Source: Flavobacterium wongokense (GTDB taxonomy: Bacteria > Bacteroidota > Bacteroidia > Flavobacteriales > Flavobacteriaceae). Taken from it: a stretch of DNA of 64,000 nt. Within the stretch, counting starts at the first letter, position 1. Each line of letters opens with the position of its first letter. The stretch spans positions 1,054,001 through 1,118,000 of the forward strand of contig NZ_JAKIHP010000001.1 in the NCBI RefSeq assembly GCF_021608265.1, written 5' to 3'. The notes beneath the pieces are model-generated. The model made no database searches. It was not told the origin of the DNA and saw only the letters and a program-made list of their open reading frames with translations. The position numbers and the translations under genes are program-made. This document shows positions 50,372 through 60,961 of this stretch, piece by piece.

Positions 50372-51007
50372 ATGCAGAACCAATTCGAAAAAACGCTGTT
50401 TATTTTATTGTTATTAGTATTTAATTACTCAAATGCACAGGATTCATTAAAATCTGTCAAGCCCAATCCGATAGTCTTTTTTGAAGGCTATGCAGGTTTT
50501 GGAGGAGGTGCCACAAGCGGAGTCGTTTATGGTGCCACTTTAAATTACCAAGTCTTGGAAAATGACTTATTTACTTTCAGGCTTGGAGGCTTCTCCGGAT
50601 TTGAGAACAAAGTATTTTCAATGGATCCACCAGTTCCGGTTCCGGTATTCAATAAAGCCCAGCATATTATGGATTATGGGTTGCTTTATGGGAAAAGATG
50701 GGCAAAAAATGGCCATTCATTGAGTATTTCAGCAGGAATATCACATGTGCATTGGAATCATTGGAGGAATGAGGAAAACAATTATTACACAGTCAAAGAC
50801 AATTCACTTGGGTTTCCTTTTGAACTGAATTTCAAATGGTTTAAAAAAGAGAAAAGGAGATTAATGGCTTATGGCTTTATACCTCTTACTTCAAGGCAGG
50901 TCAGCTTTGGTGGAAGTTTTGGCTTCAAACTGGTGGGAAATATTTCAAAAACCAATTACTTTGGAATTGCAATTAGTTCCGGTTTTGGTTGGCATAAGAA
51001 ATATTAA
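50372..51007 (+). CDS. Outer-membrane-like secreted hypothetical protein
   Basis: A 211-residue protein with a signal peptide (TLFILLLLVFNYSNAQ). The mature part is Gly- and aromatic-rich with alternating strands (VFFEGYAGFGGGATSGVVYG; YFGIAISSGFGWHKKY), as in small outer-membrane barrels. I cannot name a family. It starts alone and is followed 13 bases later by the carboxypeptidase gene. Confidence 0.65.
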   Translation: MQNQFEKTLFILLLLVFNYSNAQDSLKSVKPNPIVFFEGYAGFGGGATSGVVYGATLNYQVLENDLFTFRLGGFSGFENKVFSMDPPVPVPVFNKAQHIMDYGLLYGKRWAKNGHSLSISAGISHVHWNHWRNEENNYYTVKDNSLGFPFELNFKWFKKEKRRLMAYGFIPLTSRQVSFGGSFGFKLVGNISKTNYFGIAISSGFGWHKKY

Positions 51008-51020
51008 CTATTTTTGATGA

Positions 51021-51986
51021 ATGAATTCAAAAATTCTTTTTGCACTTAGTTTTGTATCTTGCTTTTCATTCATTTATTCCCAAAAGAAAATGATTACACC
51101 TCCTTATTTACAAAAAGGCGACACGATTGCCATAGTTTCTACAGCACGGAAAAATATTGAAGACAACCTGAAACCAACGATTGATTTGCTTGAAGGTTGG
51201 GGTTTGAAAGTTAAACTCGGCAAAACCATCGGGCTCGATTATTATCAATTGGCAGGAACGGATGACCAACGTGCTGCCGATTTCCAGGAGCAGATGGACA
51301 ATCCGAATATCAAGGCAATTTGGTGTGTCCGCGGAGGATATGGAACCGTAAAGATGATTGACAAATTGGATTTTACCAAATTCAGGCAAAACCCAAAGTG
51401 GATTGTCGGTTTTAGCGATGTAACGGTTTTGCACAGTCAATTGAACCGAATGGGCATTGAATCCATACACGGAACAATGCCGGTTGCCATTCCACGAGCG
51501 ACGGATGAAGCCAAGAATTCGCTGTGTGCTGCTTTGTTTGGCGACAAATTGCAATACACCTTAGATTGCGATGCGTTGAATCATAATGGCAAAGCCAAAG
51601 GCGAATTGGTTGGCGGCAACCTTTCTATTTTATACAGTTTGCTGGGCTCAGAATCAGCAGTTGACTGTTCGGATAAAATATTGTTCATTGAAGATTTGGA
51701 TGAATATTTATACCACATAGACCGAATGATGATGAACCTGAAACGCAATGGATGCCTGTCGGGTTTAAAAGGAATCATTGTTGGTGCGATGACCGAAATG
51801 AAGGACAATGACATTCCATGGGGAAGAAATGCATTGGAAATAATCGAAGATGTTACCAAAGGCCTGAACATTCCAATCATTTATAATTTTCCTGCCGGGC
51901 ATATCCGCGACAATCGTGCTATGATTTTTGGAAGACAGGTTTCGATGGAAGTGAATGCAAAGGAAAGCAAAGTGATTTTTGAATAA
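51021..51986 (+). CDS. ldcA: Secreted LD-carboxypeptidase (S66 family)
   Basis: A 321-residue enzyme with a signal peptide (LFALSFVSCFSFIYSQ). The S66 triad regions are visible: nucleophile Ser in WIVGFSDVTVLHSQ, Glu in ILFIEDLDEYLYHIDR, and His in NFPAGHIRDNRAMIFG. It trims the terminal D-Ala from tetrapeptides in peptidoglycan recycling; the signal peptide puts it in the periplasm, unlike the cytosolic E. coli LdcA. The yraN gene starts on the next base. Confidence 0.9.
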   Translation: MNSKILFALSFVSCFSFIYSQKKMITPPYLQKGDTIAIVSTARKNIEDNLKPTIDLLEGWGLKVKLGKTIGLDYYQLAGTDDQRAADFQEQMDNPNIKAIWCVRGGYGTVKMIDKLDFTKFRQNPKWIVGFSDVTVLHSQLNRMGIESIHGTMPVAIPRATDEAKNSLCAALFGDKLQYTLDCDALNHNGKAKGELVGGNLSILYSLLGSESAVDCSDKILFIEDLDEYLYHIDRMMMNLKRNGCLSGLKGIIVGAMTEMKDNDIPWGRNALEIIEDVTKGLNIPIIYNFPAGHIRDNRAMIFGRQVSMEVNAKESKVIFE

Positions 51987-52346
51987 ATGGCAGAGCACAA
52001 CGAACTTGGGAAATTAGGAGAAGAGCTCGCGGAGGGTTTTTTGAAACAAAACGGTTATACTATATTGGAAACCAATTGGACCTTTCAAAAAGCGGAAATT
52101 GATATTATAGCCCAAAAGGATAATACCATTGCGGCAGTTGAGGTAAAAACCCGTTCGTCAATTGATTTTGGACTGCCACAGGATTTTGTAAAGAATGCCA
52201 AAGTAAAGCTGTTGGTTAAGGCAATGGATGAATACATTACTTCCAATGATTTGGATGCTGAGGTTCGATTTGATATCATTGCCATCAGCAGGGAAGATAA
52301 AAAATTTAAAATTGAGCATATCGAAGATGCATTTTATCACTTTTAA
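51987..52346 (+). CDS. YraN family (UPF0102) nuclease-like protein
   Basis: A 119-residue protein with the restriction-endonuclease-like fold of UPF0102: GKLGEELAEGFLKQNGY, then AEIDIIAQ with the conserved acidic residues and VEVKTRSS. Predicted to act on DNA, but its role is unproven. It starts on the base after the carboxypeptidase stop codon, so the two are co-translated. Confidence 0.9.
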   Translation: MAEHNELGKLGEELAEGFLKQNGYTILETNWTFQKAEIDIIAQKDNTIAAVEVKTRSSIDFGLPQDFVKNAKVKLLVKAMDEYITSNDLDAEVRFDIIAISREDKKFKIEHIEDAFYHF

Positions 52347-52441
52347 ATTACATATTTTTGAAACTTTTTATAAACTTTTACGACTATTATATAATATCTA
52401 ATATGCTTGATTTCAATAACTTTGTCAAAAATAAATTCACT

Positions 52442-54619
52442 ATGAAAAAATGTTTACTATTAACTGCGCTATTTTGTCTTACCAATTTATTGGCACAAAA
52501 TAAGGTTGGAGAAAAAGTGTTGGAATTGCAAAGGCTGCGAGCCAATTTCAAACCAATTTCTGTTTTAGTTCCAACTCAGGATACCACCGACAATGATGTA
52601 GATAAAGTTGTCGACGGCGCAACATTAGCCACTATAAACCTTGACAAAGTCAACGAAATTGTTTCCAATAAATACAGCACTATCGAATTACAGATTCCGT
52701 ATCAAAACCGAATCATTTCAGTGCTTCTTTATCAGGTTAACCCATTTGTAGAAGGGTTCCATGTTGATACCAATAAAAAACAAAACATCGCTTACGAAAA
52801 AGGGGTTTACTACAGGGGAATCATCAAAGGGGAAACCAAATCTGTTTCTGCTTTCAACTTTTTTAACGGAGAATTCAACGGTATCATTTCCGATTCGGAG
52901 CTTGGTAACGTTGTCGTAGGTAAGCTGGTAAAACTTAACAATCAAACAGATTATATTGTTTACTCTGATGCCAAGATGAAAGTCTTAAATGATTTCGACT
53001 GCCATGTAAAGGATGACAATATCCCGGTTAGAACCAACGGAACCTTAAACAGGGACATCAACAGTGCCAAATGTGTATCCATGTATTTTGAAGTGGACTA
53101 CAATATATTCGAAGCGAATGGGAGCAGCGAAGCAGCAACTATCGACTGGATGACATCGGTATTCAATAATGTGCAGACACTTTACAATAACGATGGAATT
53201 ACGGTAGGTTTAAAATCAATTTTTATCTGGACTGATTTTGATCCTTATGAAGGAATTGGAGATTCGTCTGGCGATTACCTGAATGCATTCCCTGAAATTA
53301 CTCCGGTTTTTGATGGTGATGTGGGACAATTAGTTGGCATAGACCCAGGTGGGCTTGGAGGCGTAGCAGTTGATATTAATGGTTTGTGTACCGAAAATAA
53401 TTACAGTTATTCCGATGTAAATTTTAATTTCAGTAGTGTCCCAACCTATTCCTGGACAGTACAGGTAATAACCCACGAGTTTGGCCACCTTTTAGGTTCA
53501 AGGCATACCCACGCCTGTGTTTGGAATGGTAACAATACTTCGATAGACGGTTGCGGAACCCAGGCTGGATACTCTGAAGGAACATGTCCTTTGGGGCCAA
53601 TTCCCTCAGCAGCCGAAAAAGGAACCATTATGAGTTATTGCCATTTAGTTTCTGGAGTTGGAATCAGTTTAAGTAATGGTTTCGGGCCACAACCTGCCTT
53701 GGCAATTTTAACAGCAGTTAATGGAAGTGGATGCCTAAGCTCTGATTGTACGACAAGCTGCCCAAATACAGTTACCGAGATTACCACAAGCAATATCACA
53801 CCAACAGAGGTCACAATAGGCTGGACTGATGTTGGCTCCGCAACTTCATGGCAGGTTGCAGTTACTCCGTTTGCATCATCGACCATCGTTTGGAATACGG
53901 CAACAACAAATTCGTATACTGTGTCTGGGCTAAATCCAAACACGTATTACAAAATAAGGGTGAGGCCACTATGTGCTGGTTTTGACCCGGCATCAAGAAC
54001 AAAAATATTTGCGACTACAACGGCAAATTGGTGTTCCAGCGTATCTTTTACAGATACTGGAGGCACAACTGGAAACTACACCAACATGGAATCGTGGGTA
54101 AGGACCATGACACCATATAACATTGGATTAAAGTTGAGGGTAACTTTCCTAAGTTTTAATTTGGAATCGAATTATGACTACTTACAGGTTATTAATGGGC
54201 CTACGGAATTTCATCCGCCACTTTCAACAGGTTTAGGCCTAACAGGAGTGACAAATCCAGGACAATTCAATTCAACAGCGGCAGATGGTTCGTTGACGTT
54301 TAAATTCACATCAGACCAAGGCGTTGTTGCTTCAGGATGGAATGCAACTATAACCTGCACAGGAACATTGGGTGTTGAAAACACCGACTTCTTAGACTAT
54401 AGTTATTATCCAAACCCAACAACCGGAAGAGTGACTATCACTTCTAAAGATGCAATAACAGAAGTTACGGTTTACAATGTTCAGGGACAATTATTATATA
54501 CTCAGAAGTTAAACGAGCTGACGACCAATGTAGATATTTCACAGTTTGCAACAGGAACCTATTTCTTTAAACTGAAAATAAATGACCGCGAAGCTAATTT
54601 CAAAGTTGTGAAAATGTAA
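52442..54619 (+). CDS. Secreted zinc metalloprotease with Fn3, CUB-like and T9SS domains
   Basis: From the ATG at 52442 this is 725 residues with a signal peptide (KKCLLLTALFCLTNLLAQ). The catalytic domain is of the reprolysin-like metzincin type: VITHEFGHLLGSRHTHACVW with His345, His349 and His355, and the Met-turn GTIMSYCH. An Fn3 module (ITPTEVTIGWTDVGSATSW), a CUB-like domain (FTDTGGTTGNYTNMESW) and a type A T9SS tail (YYPNPTTGRVTITS) follow. It is an exported endoprotease. An upstream start at 52358 would place 28 extra residues before the signal peptide and is rejected. Confidence 0.92.
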   Translation: MKKCLLLTALFCLTNLLAQNKVGEKVLELQRLRANFKPISVLVPTQDTTDNDVDKVVDGATLATINLDKVNEIVSNKYSTIELQIPYQNRIISVLLYQVNPFVEGFHVDTNKKQNIAYEKGVYYRGIIKGETKSVSAFNFFNGEFNGIISDSELGNVVVGKLVKLNNQTDYIVYSDAKMKVLNDFDCHVKDDNIPVRTNGTLNRDINSAKCVSMYFEVDYNIFEANGSSEAATIDWMTSVFNNVQTLYNNDGITVGLKSIFIWTDFDPYEGIGDSSGDYLNAFPEITPVFDGDVGQLVGIDPGGLGGVAVDINGLCTENNYSYSDVNFNFSSVPTYSWTVQVITHEFGHLLGSRHTHACVWNGNNTSIDGCGTQAGYSEGTCPLGPIPSAAEKGTIMSYCHLVSGVGISLSNGFGPQPALAILTAVNGSGCLSSDCTTSCPNTVTEITTSNITPTEVTIGWTDVGSATSWQVAVTPFASSTIVWNTATTNSYTVSGLNPNTYYKIRVRPLCAGFDPASRTKIFATTTANWCSSVSFTDTGGTTGNYTNMESWVRTMTPYNIGLKLRVTFLSFNLESNYDYLQVINGPTEFHPPLSTGLGLTGVTNPGQFNSTAADGSLTFKFTSDQGVVASGWNATITCTGTLGVENTDFLDYSYYPNPTTGRVTITSKDAITEVTVYNVQGQLLYTQKLNELTTNVDISQFATGTYFFKLKINDREANFKVVKM

Positions 54620-54634
54620 TTTTAAAACAGACCA

Positions 54635-54667
54635 ATAAAAAAGCCCCATAATTAGGGGCTTTTTTAT
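54635..54667 (+). terminator. Intrinsic terminator of the metalloprotease gene
   Basis: The stem GCCCC/GGGGC (54643-54647 with 54655-54659) and loop ATAATTA lie between A and T runs. The rest of 54668-54755 shows nothing clear. Confidence 0.85.
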
Positions 54668-54755
54668 TGCATAAGATTCCTGATGAATGCTTTTTCCCGA
54701 TGCCATAATACAATTGTTAATTTTTTATTTAGATTAGCAAAAATATTATGACTTT

Positions 54756-56846
54756 ATGGACCAAACTTTTACTATACCAGCGCCAATAAATTTGCCTGAA
54801 AATTTAACGAAACTATCCAATTCCTATATGATAAAAGCCAGCTTGGCAGTACTGGCAATAATTACCTTCTTTGCACTTTATGTATTGTTGATCATAGGGC
54901 TAGGTTATTTGGTTCTATGGGCATTTACCTATGATATGCTCGAGATAAACAAATTGACGATTTTGGCAAAAATTGGAGCTATCGCAGGATCTATAATGTT
55001 GTTTGTGTTTACACTTAAATTCATATTTAAACTAAAAAACCATAAACCTTCCAACCGCATTAAACTTCATAAAGAAGACTATCCGCAATTATTTGAATTT
55101 GTTTACCAAATCTGCAAAGAGACCGGAGCGCCAAAACCAAAATCCATTTATGTTGATCCCGATGTGAATGCCTATGTTTCCTATACCAATATATGGCTTA
55201 GCCTATTCTTCCCAACAGGAAAAGACCTTACGATTGGCCTTGGTTTGGTCAGCTCGCTTAACATGAGCGAATTCAAAGCAGTAATGGCTCATGAGTTTGG
55301 TCATTTTGCCCAGAAGAGCATGAAAATCGGAAGTTATATCCACAGCGCAAATACTATTATTTATGATATGATTTTCAACCGTGACAGCTGGGACGAATTA
55401 CTGGACAAATGGAGAGGCTCGGATATCAGGCTGTCTGCTGCAGCATGGATAATTACACCATTGATATGGCTCATTAGGAAAGCACTGGAGTTATTTTATA
55501 TGTTCCTGAATTATATGCACTCAGCCCTTTCAAGGGAAATGGAATTCAATGCCGATAAAGTAGCCGTGAAAACAACAGGAAGCCTGGCAATCGTTTCGGC
55601 TTTATGGAAATTGGACTTTGGTTCCAACTATTGGAATACCATTGTAAATAATGCTTTCCATGCTACCAAGAAAAAGGTTTACACCAAAAATCTATATTCC
55701 CATAACCTCAATTTCATTGAAAAGGAAAGACCTGTAGTCGAGCAAAAATTCAATGAATTGCCACAGGAGGAATCCGGAGCCAAACAGTTTTTTTCGAGCT
55801 CCAACACTTCTAAGGTGAATATGTATGCCAGTCATCCGCCAAACGACCACAGGGAAAAAAATGCCAAAACTCCTTTTGTGGATTGTGAATTTGACAAACG
55901 CTCGCCATGGCTGATTTTTAATAAGGCAGAACAACTTCAGGAAGAAATGACCGCATTGATATATGAAAATTATTTGGGCAAAACACCAAATGAATATGTA
56001 TCCTTCACCGACTTCGAAAAATTTATCGAATCGGAATCGAGGAATGAAGCGTTGACCAATGAATTTGAGAACACCTTTGAACTTCGTTTTATTAATATTC
56101 CGGATTTGGAAGACTTTAAAAAACTCGATGGTTTTGAAGGTGATTTTTCGGTAAGGATCAAAGAAATAAAAGAACAGCTCAAAGAACTAATGATTCCGGT
56201 AAGAGCGGTTGCAGATAAAATGCTTAAAGTACAGCAGATTGCCTCAAAGGAAATTAAGGATAAAACCATCGAGCATAACGGTGTTGTTTACAATCAAAAA
56301 GAATTACAGGAGTGTTATAATATACTTTATAACGAAAGGGAAACATTGTTTTCGGAGAAATTCAAAGGCTGGGACGAGCTGTTTCTGCAATCGTATTACA
56401 GGCTTGCCAAAACCAAGGGTAAGGCAGCGCAATTGTTGGATCTTTATGCCCAACAAAAAAATATCATTGGAATCTATCAGGGACTTATGGTAGGCAAAGG
56501 TAAAATCATGAATGGCATTGGTAATCTTCAGGCCAATAAAGATGTTACGCAGGCAATGATTGACAGATTGGCCAATGAAATTATGGAATATATTGATGAA
56601 ATCAATGATACGATTGCCAATCTGGATTCTTCGGTTTTTGTGGCTTTGCCCAATATTGAAACCTTGGAAGAATTAAAGGACTCCATCATAGAAGGCGGAA
56701 AAGTTGAAAAGGAATCGGGCCAGATTTTTGAAAATGGCGGATTGAATAAGATGGTCAATGCTATAGAAAATGCAATTATAAGCTGCAACAGGGTGGAAAA
56801 TAAAAATATAGATCAAATATTATCGTTTCATAAAAGCCTTGTATAA
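54756..56846 (+). CDS. M48 family membrane metallopeptidase, long form
   Basis: A 696-residue protein. Two N-terminal helices (about residues 25-55 and 65-90) precede an M48 catalytic domain with VMAHEFGHFAQKSM (His179, His183) and the third ligand in SREMEFNADKVAV. Hydrophobic segments near residue 240 may form another membrane hairpin. The 330 or so C-terminal residues are helical and charged with no domain I know, making it much longer than HtpX. It probably clears damaged membrane proteins. It ends five bases from the convergent mfd gene. Confidence 0.85.
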   Translation: MDQTFTIPAPINLPENLTKLSNSYMIKASLAVLAIITFFALYVLLIIGLGYLVLWAFTYDMLEINKLTILAKIGAIAGSIMLFVFTLKFIFKLKNHKPSNRIKLHKEDYPQLFEFVYQICKETGAPKPKSIYVDPDVNAYVSYTNIWLSLFFPTGKDLTIGLGLVSSLNMSEFKAVMAHEFGHFAQKSMKIGSYIHSANTIIYDMIFNRDSWDELLDKWRGSDIRLSAAAWIITPLIWLIRKALELFYMFLNYMHSALSREMEFNADKVAVKTTGSLAIVSALWKLDFGSNYWNTIVNNAFHATKKKVYTKNLYSHNLNFIEKERPVVEQKFNELPQEESGAKQFFSSSNTSKVNMYASHPPNDHREKNAKTPFVDCEFDKRSPWLIFNKAEQLQEEMTALIYENYLGKTPNEYVSFTDFEKFIESESRNEALTNEFENTFELRFINIPDLEDFKKLDGFEGDFSVRIKEIKEQLKELMIPVRAVADKMLKVQQIASKEIKDKTIEHNGVVYNQKELQECYNILYNERETLFSEKFKGWDELFLQSYYRLAKTKGKAAQLLDLYAQQKNIIGIYQGLMVGKGKIMNGIGNLQANKDVTQAMIDRLANEIMEYIDEINDTIANLDSSVFVALPNIETLEELKDSIIEGGKVEKESGQIFENGGLNKMVNAIENAIISCNRVENKNIDQILSFHKSLV

Positions 56847-56851
56847 AGCAC

Positions 56852-59800
56852 TTATTTCATCATCTCCATATATTCCAAAGCCTTGTTAATGGACTTAACA
56901 TTTTCAAAAGTGATGAGTAAGCGCAAACCGTTTTTGGTTTCCTTCTCTTTCATTTTGCAGATGTTCCCGTTTTGCTGTACAAATTGGAGCATCTGCCTGA
57001 ATTGTTTCGAATTGTAATAATCCGATTGCTGGTCGCCCACAAAATAACCAATCAGTTTGCCCTGCTTCATGATGATTTTTTCAATCCCCATTTGGGTTGC
57101 AATCCATTTGATGCGGATGCTGTTCAGCAGCGCTTTGGCTTCTTTTGGCAATGGCCCAAAACGGTCAATCAGTTTGGTTTCGTAAGCCAATAAACCTGCT
57201 TCGTCCTTAATGTTGCTCAATTCGTTGTACAGGTTCAGACGCTCTGTGATGTTGTTGATGTATTCATCAGGGAACAGCAATTCAAAATCGGTATCAATCT
57301 GCAGTTCTTTTACATATTCTTTGGTGTCAACATCATTTTCCGATTCGTAAAGTTCCTTGAATTCGTTTTCCTTTAACTCTTCAATGGCTTCGTTCATAAT
57401 CTTCTGATAGGTTTCAAAACCGATTTCGTTAATGAAGCCACTTTGTTCTCCGCCCAATAAATCTCCGGCACCACGAATTTCCAAATCCTTCATCGCAATG
57501 TTGAAACCACTTCCCAATTCGCTGAATTGTTCCAACGCCTGAATACGTTTTCGGGCATCGTCAGTCATCACCGAATAAGGTGGGCAAATGAAATAACAAA
57601 ATGCTTTCTTATTACTTCGACCAACTCTTCCACGCATCTGATGCAAATCGGACAGCCCAAAATTATTGGCATTGTTGATGAAAATCGTATTGGCATTCGG
57701 TACATCCAAACCGCTTTCAATGATTGTTGTAGCAACCAAAACATCAAACTCGCCATTCATAAACCCAAGCATCAGTTCTTCGAGTTTGTTGCCTTCCATT
57801 TGGCCATGACCAATTCCAACCCGTGCATCGGGAACCAAACGCTGAATCATTCCGGCAATTTCCTTTATGTTTTCGATTCGATTATTGATGAAAAATACCT
57901 GCCCGTTTCGTTGGATTTCATACGAAATAGCGTCACGGATCAGTTCTTCACTAAAACCAACAACCTGAGATTCTATTGGGTAACGATTTGGTGGAGGTGT
58001 TGTAATTACAGATAAATCCCTTGCTGCCATCAATGAAAACTGCAAAGTCCTTGGAATAGGCGTTGCGGTCAAAGTCAGGGTATCAACATTGGCAGCAATC
58101 GTTTTGAGTTTGTCTTTTACGTTTACGCCAAACTTTTGTTCTTCATCTACAATCAGTAAGCCTAAATCCTTAAACTTGACATTTTTGTTGACCAATTGGT
58201 GTGTCCCAATTACAATATCGAGTTTTCCGGACGCCAAATCTTCTATCGTTTGTGCTTTTTGTTTGGCAGATCGGAAACGGTTGAGGTAACCGATATTGAC
58301 CGGCATGTCTTTTAATCTTTCTGAAAATGTTCGATAATGTTGGTAAGCCAAAATCGTAGTTGGAACCAAAATCGCCACCTGTTTGCTATTGTCGACAGCT
58401 TTAAAAGCCGCACGAATCGCCACTTCGGTTTTACCAAATCCTACATCGCCGCAAACCAAACGGTCCATAGGGCGGTCTTTTTCCATGTCGGCTTTAACGT
58501 CCTGTGTCGCGGTCATTTGGTCCGGAGTGTCTTCATAAATGAACGAACTTTCCAATTCCTTCTGTAGGTAACTATCCGGTGCGCAGGCAAAACCTTTCTC
58601 CAATCGGCGCTTTGCATAAAGCTGGATCAGGTTAAACGCAATGTGTTTGACACGCGCTTTTGTTTTTTGTTTTAAGGTTTTCCAGGCATTGGAACCTAGC
58701 TTGTAAATCTTGGGTGGTGTCCCGTCTTTTCCGGTATATTTTGAGATTTTATGCAGCGAATGAATGCTTACATACACGATGTCGTTATCGGCATAAGCCA
58801 ATTTGATTGCTTCCTGCGTTTTGCCTTCCACCTGTATTTTCTGAAGTCCGCCAAACTTACCGATGCCGTGATCGATGTGCGTCACATAATCGCCAACAGA
58901 TAGTGAATTCAGTTCTTTTAGTGTAAGCGTCTGTTTTTTGGAATAGCCATTTTTGATGTTGAATTTGTGGTAACGCTCAAAAATCTGATGGTCGGTGTAA
59001 CAGGCAATTTGGTTTTCCTCGTCGATGAAACCCTGATACAATGAAGAAACAATCGTATGGTATTGTTTGCGGACATTCTCATGATTCTCTTCATCGATAC
59101 TTTCAAAAATATCATGGAAACGATTCGCCTGCGCTTCATTCGAACAGAACAGGTAATTGGTGTAACCATTAAAATGATTGTCGCTCAGATTGTTCAGCAA
59201 CAGGTCAAACTGCTTGTTGAACGAAGGTTGAGGCTGTATGTGGAATTCGAAAGATTTGGTCGTTTTGAAAAACGGCTTGTTGGATAATTCAATGAGGGAA
59301 AAATCCAAAGCCTTGTGTAAAAACGCTTCCTGATTCAGGAATAAATGTTTGGGTTCGGCGTGTTTTACGTCTTTCGAAAGCTTGTCAAAAGTTTCGATGG
59401 CTTTGTCAAAAAGCTTGTTCAATTGAGAAGTCAGGAATTCGGTGTTCTCAATGCATAAAACGGTTTTTTCGCTGATATATTCTAGAAAACTTTCACGGTT
59501 TTCTTTGATGAATTTATTCTCCAGATTGGGAATAATAGTAATCTTGTTGTGCTTTTCAACCGAAAGCTGGGTTTCAACGTCAAAGGTTCGGATGCTGTCT
59601 ACTTCGTTACCAAAAAATTCAATCCGGTACGGATTGTCATTAGAAAACGAAAACACATCCAAAATTCCACCACGAACCGAAAACTCTCCGGGTTCAGTTA
59701 TAAAATCTACGCGCTTGAATTCGTATTCAAATAAGACTTCGTTGATAAAGTCAATGGACACGGTTTCGCCAACGGAAACTTTGAGTGTATTTTTTTCGAG

Positions 59801-60238
59801 TTCCTTTCGGGTAACGACTTTTTCAAAAAGAGCTTCAGGATAGGTGACAATTACAGCAGGTTTTTTGCGCGAATTGATTCGGTTCAACACTTCGGAACGC
59901 AATAATACATTGGCGTTGTCCGTTTCCTCAATTTGATACGGGCGACGATACGAACTAGGATAAAACAGCACGTCATTAGCACCAATCATCTGTTCCAAAT
60001 CGTTCAAATAATAAGCTGCTTCTTCCTTTTCGTTGAAGATTAACAGGAATGGTTTTTCGCTTTGCTTGAAAATAGCCTGGAATACGAACGAGAACGACGA
60101 GCCCAAAAGCCCTTTTAACTGTAGTTTTGTTAAAGGATCTTGATTCGCCAGTTCGCTACCGCTTGTGCCAAGTTCGTTTGCAATTTGTCTGACTTTCGTC
60201 GAATGGAGATAACTATTGTATAAGGAAGCTAAACTCAC
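56852..60238 (-). CDS. mfd: Transcription-repair coupling factor
   Basis: A 1128-residue DNA translocase that removes stalled RNA polymerase and recruits UvrA. In order: the UvrB-homology region (residues about 20-330), the RNA-polymerase-interacting domain (SVGDYVTHIDHGIGKFGGL, about 450), the helicase motor with GDVGFGKTEVAIRAAFKA (Walker A), LLIVDEEQKFG and TATPIPRTLQFSLM, then HQMRGRVGRSNKKAFCYF, and the C-terminal D7 domain. All expected parts are present. A small lipoprotein gene ends three bases upstream. Confidence 0.96.
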   Translation of the reverse strand: MSLASLYNSYLHSTKVRQIANELGTSGSELANQDPLTKLQLKGLLGSSFSFVFQAIFKQSEKPFLLIFNEKEEAAYYLNDLEQMIGANDVLFYPSSYRRPYQIEETDNANVLLRSEVLNRINSRKKPAVIVTYPEALFEKVVTRKELEKNTLKVSVGETVSIDFINEVLFEYEFKRVDFITEPGEFSVRGGILDVFSFSNDNPYRIEFFGNEVDSIRTFDVETQLSVEKHNKITIIPNLENKFIKENRESFLEYISEKTVLCIENTEFLTSQLNKLFDKAIETFDKLSKDVKHAEPKHLFLNQEAFLHKALDFSLIELSNKPFFKTTKSFEFHIQPQPSFNKQFDLLLNNLSDNHFNGYTNYLFCSNEAQANRFHDIFESIDEENHENVRKQYHTIVSSLYQGFIDEENQIACYTDHQIFERYHKFNIKNGYSKKQTLTLKELNSLSVGDYVTHIDHGIGKFGGLQKIQVEGKTQEAIKLAYADNDIVYVSIHSLHKISKYTGKDGTPPKIYKLGSNAWKTLKQKTKARVKHIAFNLIQLYAKRRLEKGFACAPDSYLQKELESSFIYEDTPDQMTATQDVKADMEKDRPMDRLVCGDVGFGKTEVAIRAAFKAVDNSKQVAILVPTTILAYQHYRTFSERLKDMPVNIGYLNRFRSAKQKAQTIEDLASGKLDIVIGTHQLVNKNVKFKDLGLLIVDEEQKFGVNVKDKLKTIAANVDTLTLTATPIPRTLQFSLMAARDLSVITTPPPNRYPIESQVVGFSEELIRDAISYEIQRNGQVFFINNRIENIKEIAGMIQRLVPDARVGIGHGQMEGNKLEELMLGFMNGEFDVLVATTIIESGLDVPNANTIFINNANNFGLSDLHQMRGRVGRSNKKAFCYFICPPYSVMTDDARKRIQALEQFSELGSGFNIAMKDLEIRGAGDLLGGEQSGFINEIGFETYQKIMNEAIEELKENEFKELYESENDVDTKEYVKELQIDTDFELLFPDEYINNITERLNLYNELSNIKDEAGLLAYETKLIDRFGPLPKEAKALLNSIRIKWIATQMGIEKIIMKQGKLIGYFVGDQQSDYYNSKQFRQMLQFVQQNGNICKMKEKETKNGLRLLITFENVKSINKALEYMEMMK

Positions 60239-60241
60239 AAT

Positions 60242-60823
60242 TTATTTAACGTTTTTTGGTTCGTTCGGAATTGCCCTTGCCGTGTCCAACATTCGAATCA
60301 TATCGGCTTCACCTTCTTCCATTTTGATTTCGCCCCTTCGTTTGATTTCTTCAAGCTGTGCATTCATCGAAGCCAATTCGGTGTTGATTTCCTGCGCCAA
60401 CTGCACAATCTTTTTATCGGGAATCTGACCTAGATGGATATAAAGGTTTATCGCGTTGACTTTGGTTGTGATGACTGCAATGCGGCTTTTGACCTCAGGC
60501 AGGTTATATTTTACCGGAATGTTATTGTTTAGTTCAAGAGCTCTTTTGGAAAGTGTTTTGGCTTTTTGCTGAAACGCACTTATCGAGCTTTTTGGTTTTT
60601 GGCCCAGTTCATTTAAAAATACGCGCCACTCTGCCCAGTACTTAGTCAATTCGCGTGATGCTTCATTGGAAGGAGTCGAATTAAAATTCCAGCCATTATT
60701 GATGTTGTTGAATATAGCCTCTCTTTTTTGTGCTTCTTTTTGTTGCTGCTCTTCACGGACTTTTGGATCTTCCTGGCAGGATGAAAGAAAAACCAATAAT
60801 AATGCTGAAAAAAGTAATTTCAT
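60242..60823 (-). CDS. Hypothetical lipoprotein with a helical body
   Basis: A 193-residue protein with a lipoprotein signal (MKLLFSALLLVFLSSC, Cys16). The mature part is mostly helix and charged (QQKEAQKREAIFNNINNGWN; NTELASMNAQLEEIKRRGEI), probably a coiled-coil-like bundle. I do not recognise the family. It lies three bases upstream of mfd on the same strand, so they are probably co-transcribed, although a lipoprotein has no clear link with repair. Confidence 0.7.
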   Translation of the reverse strand: MKLLFSALLLVFLSSCQEDPKVREEQQQKEAQKREAIFNNINNGWNFNSTPSNEASRELTKYWAEWRVFLNELGQKPKSSISAFQQKAKTLSKRALELNNNIPVKYNLPEVKSRIAVITTKVNAINLYIHLGQIPDKKIVQLAQEINTELASMNAQLEEIKRRGEIKMEEGEADMIRMLDTARAIPNEPKNVK

Positions 60824-60909
60824 AAAAATGAATTAAAACACAAAGGTACAAAGGTAAAAGGAAAGTTTGGTAGGATGGAGTTAAAGGGATTATAATTTTT
60901 AAGTTGGGT

Positions 60910-60944
60910 CAAAACAAAAAATGCTTCCGGTTGGGGAAGCATTT
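60910..60944 (-). terminator. Intrinsic terminator of the M3 peptidase gene
   Basis: The stem ATGCTTCC/GGAAGCAT (60921-60928 with 60935-60942) and loop GGTTGG are followed on the minus strand by a T-rich run. Confidence 0.85.
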
Positions 60945-60961
60945 TTATAAAGTTTATTTGA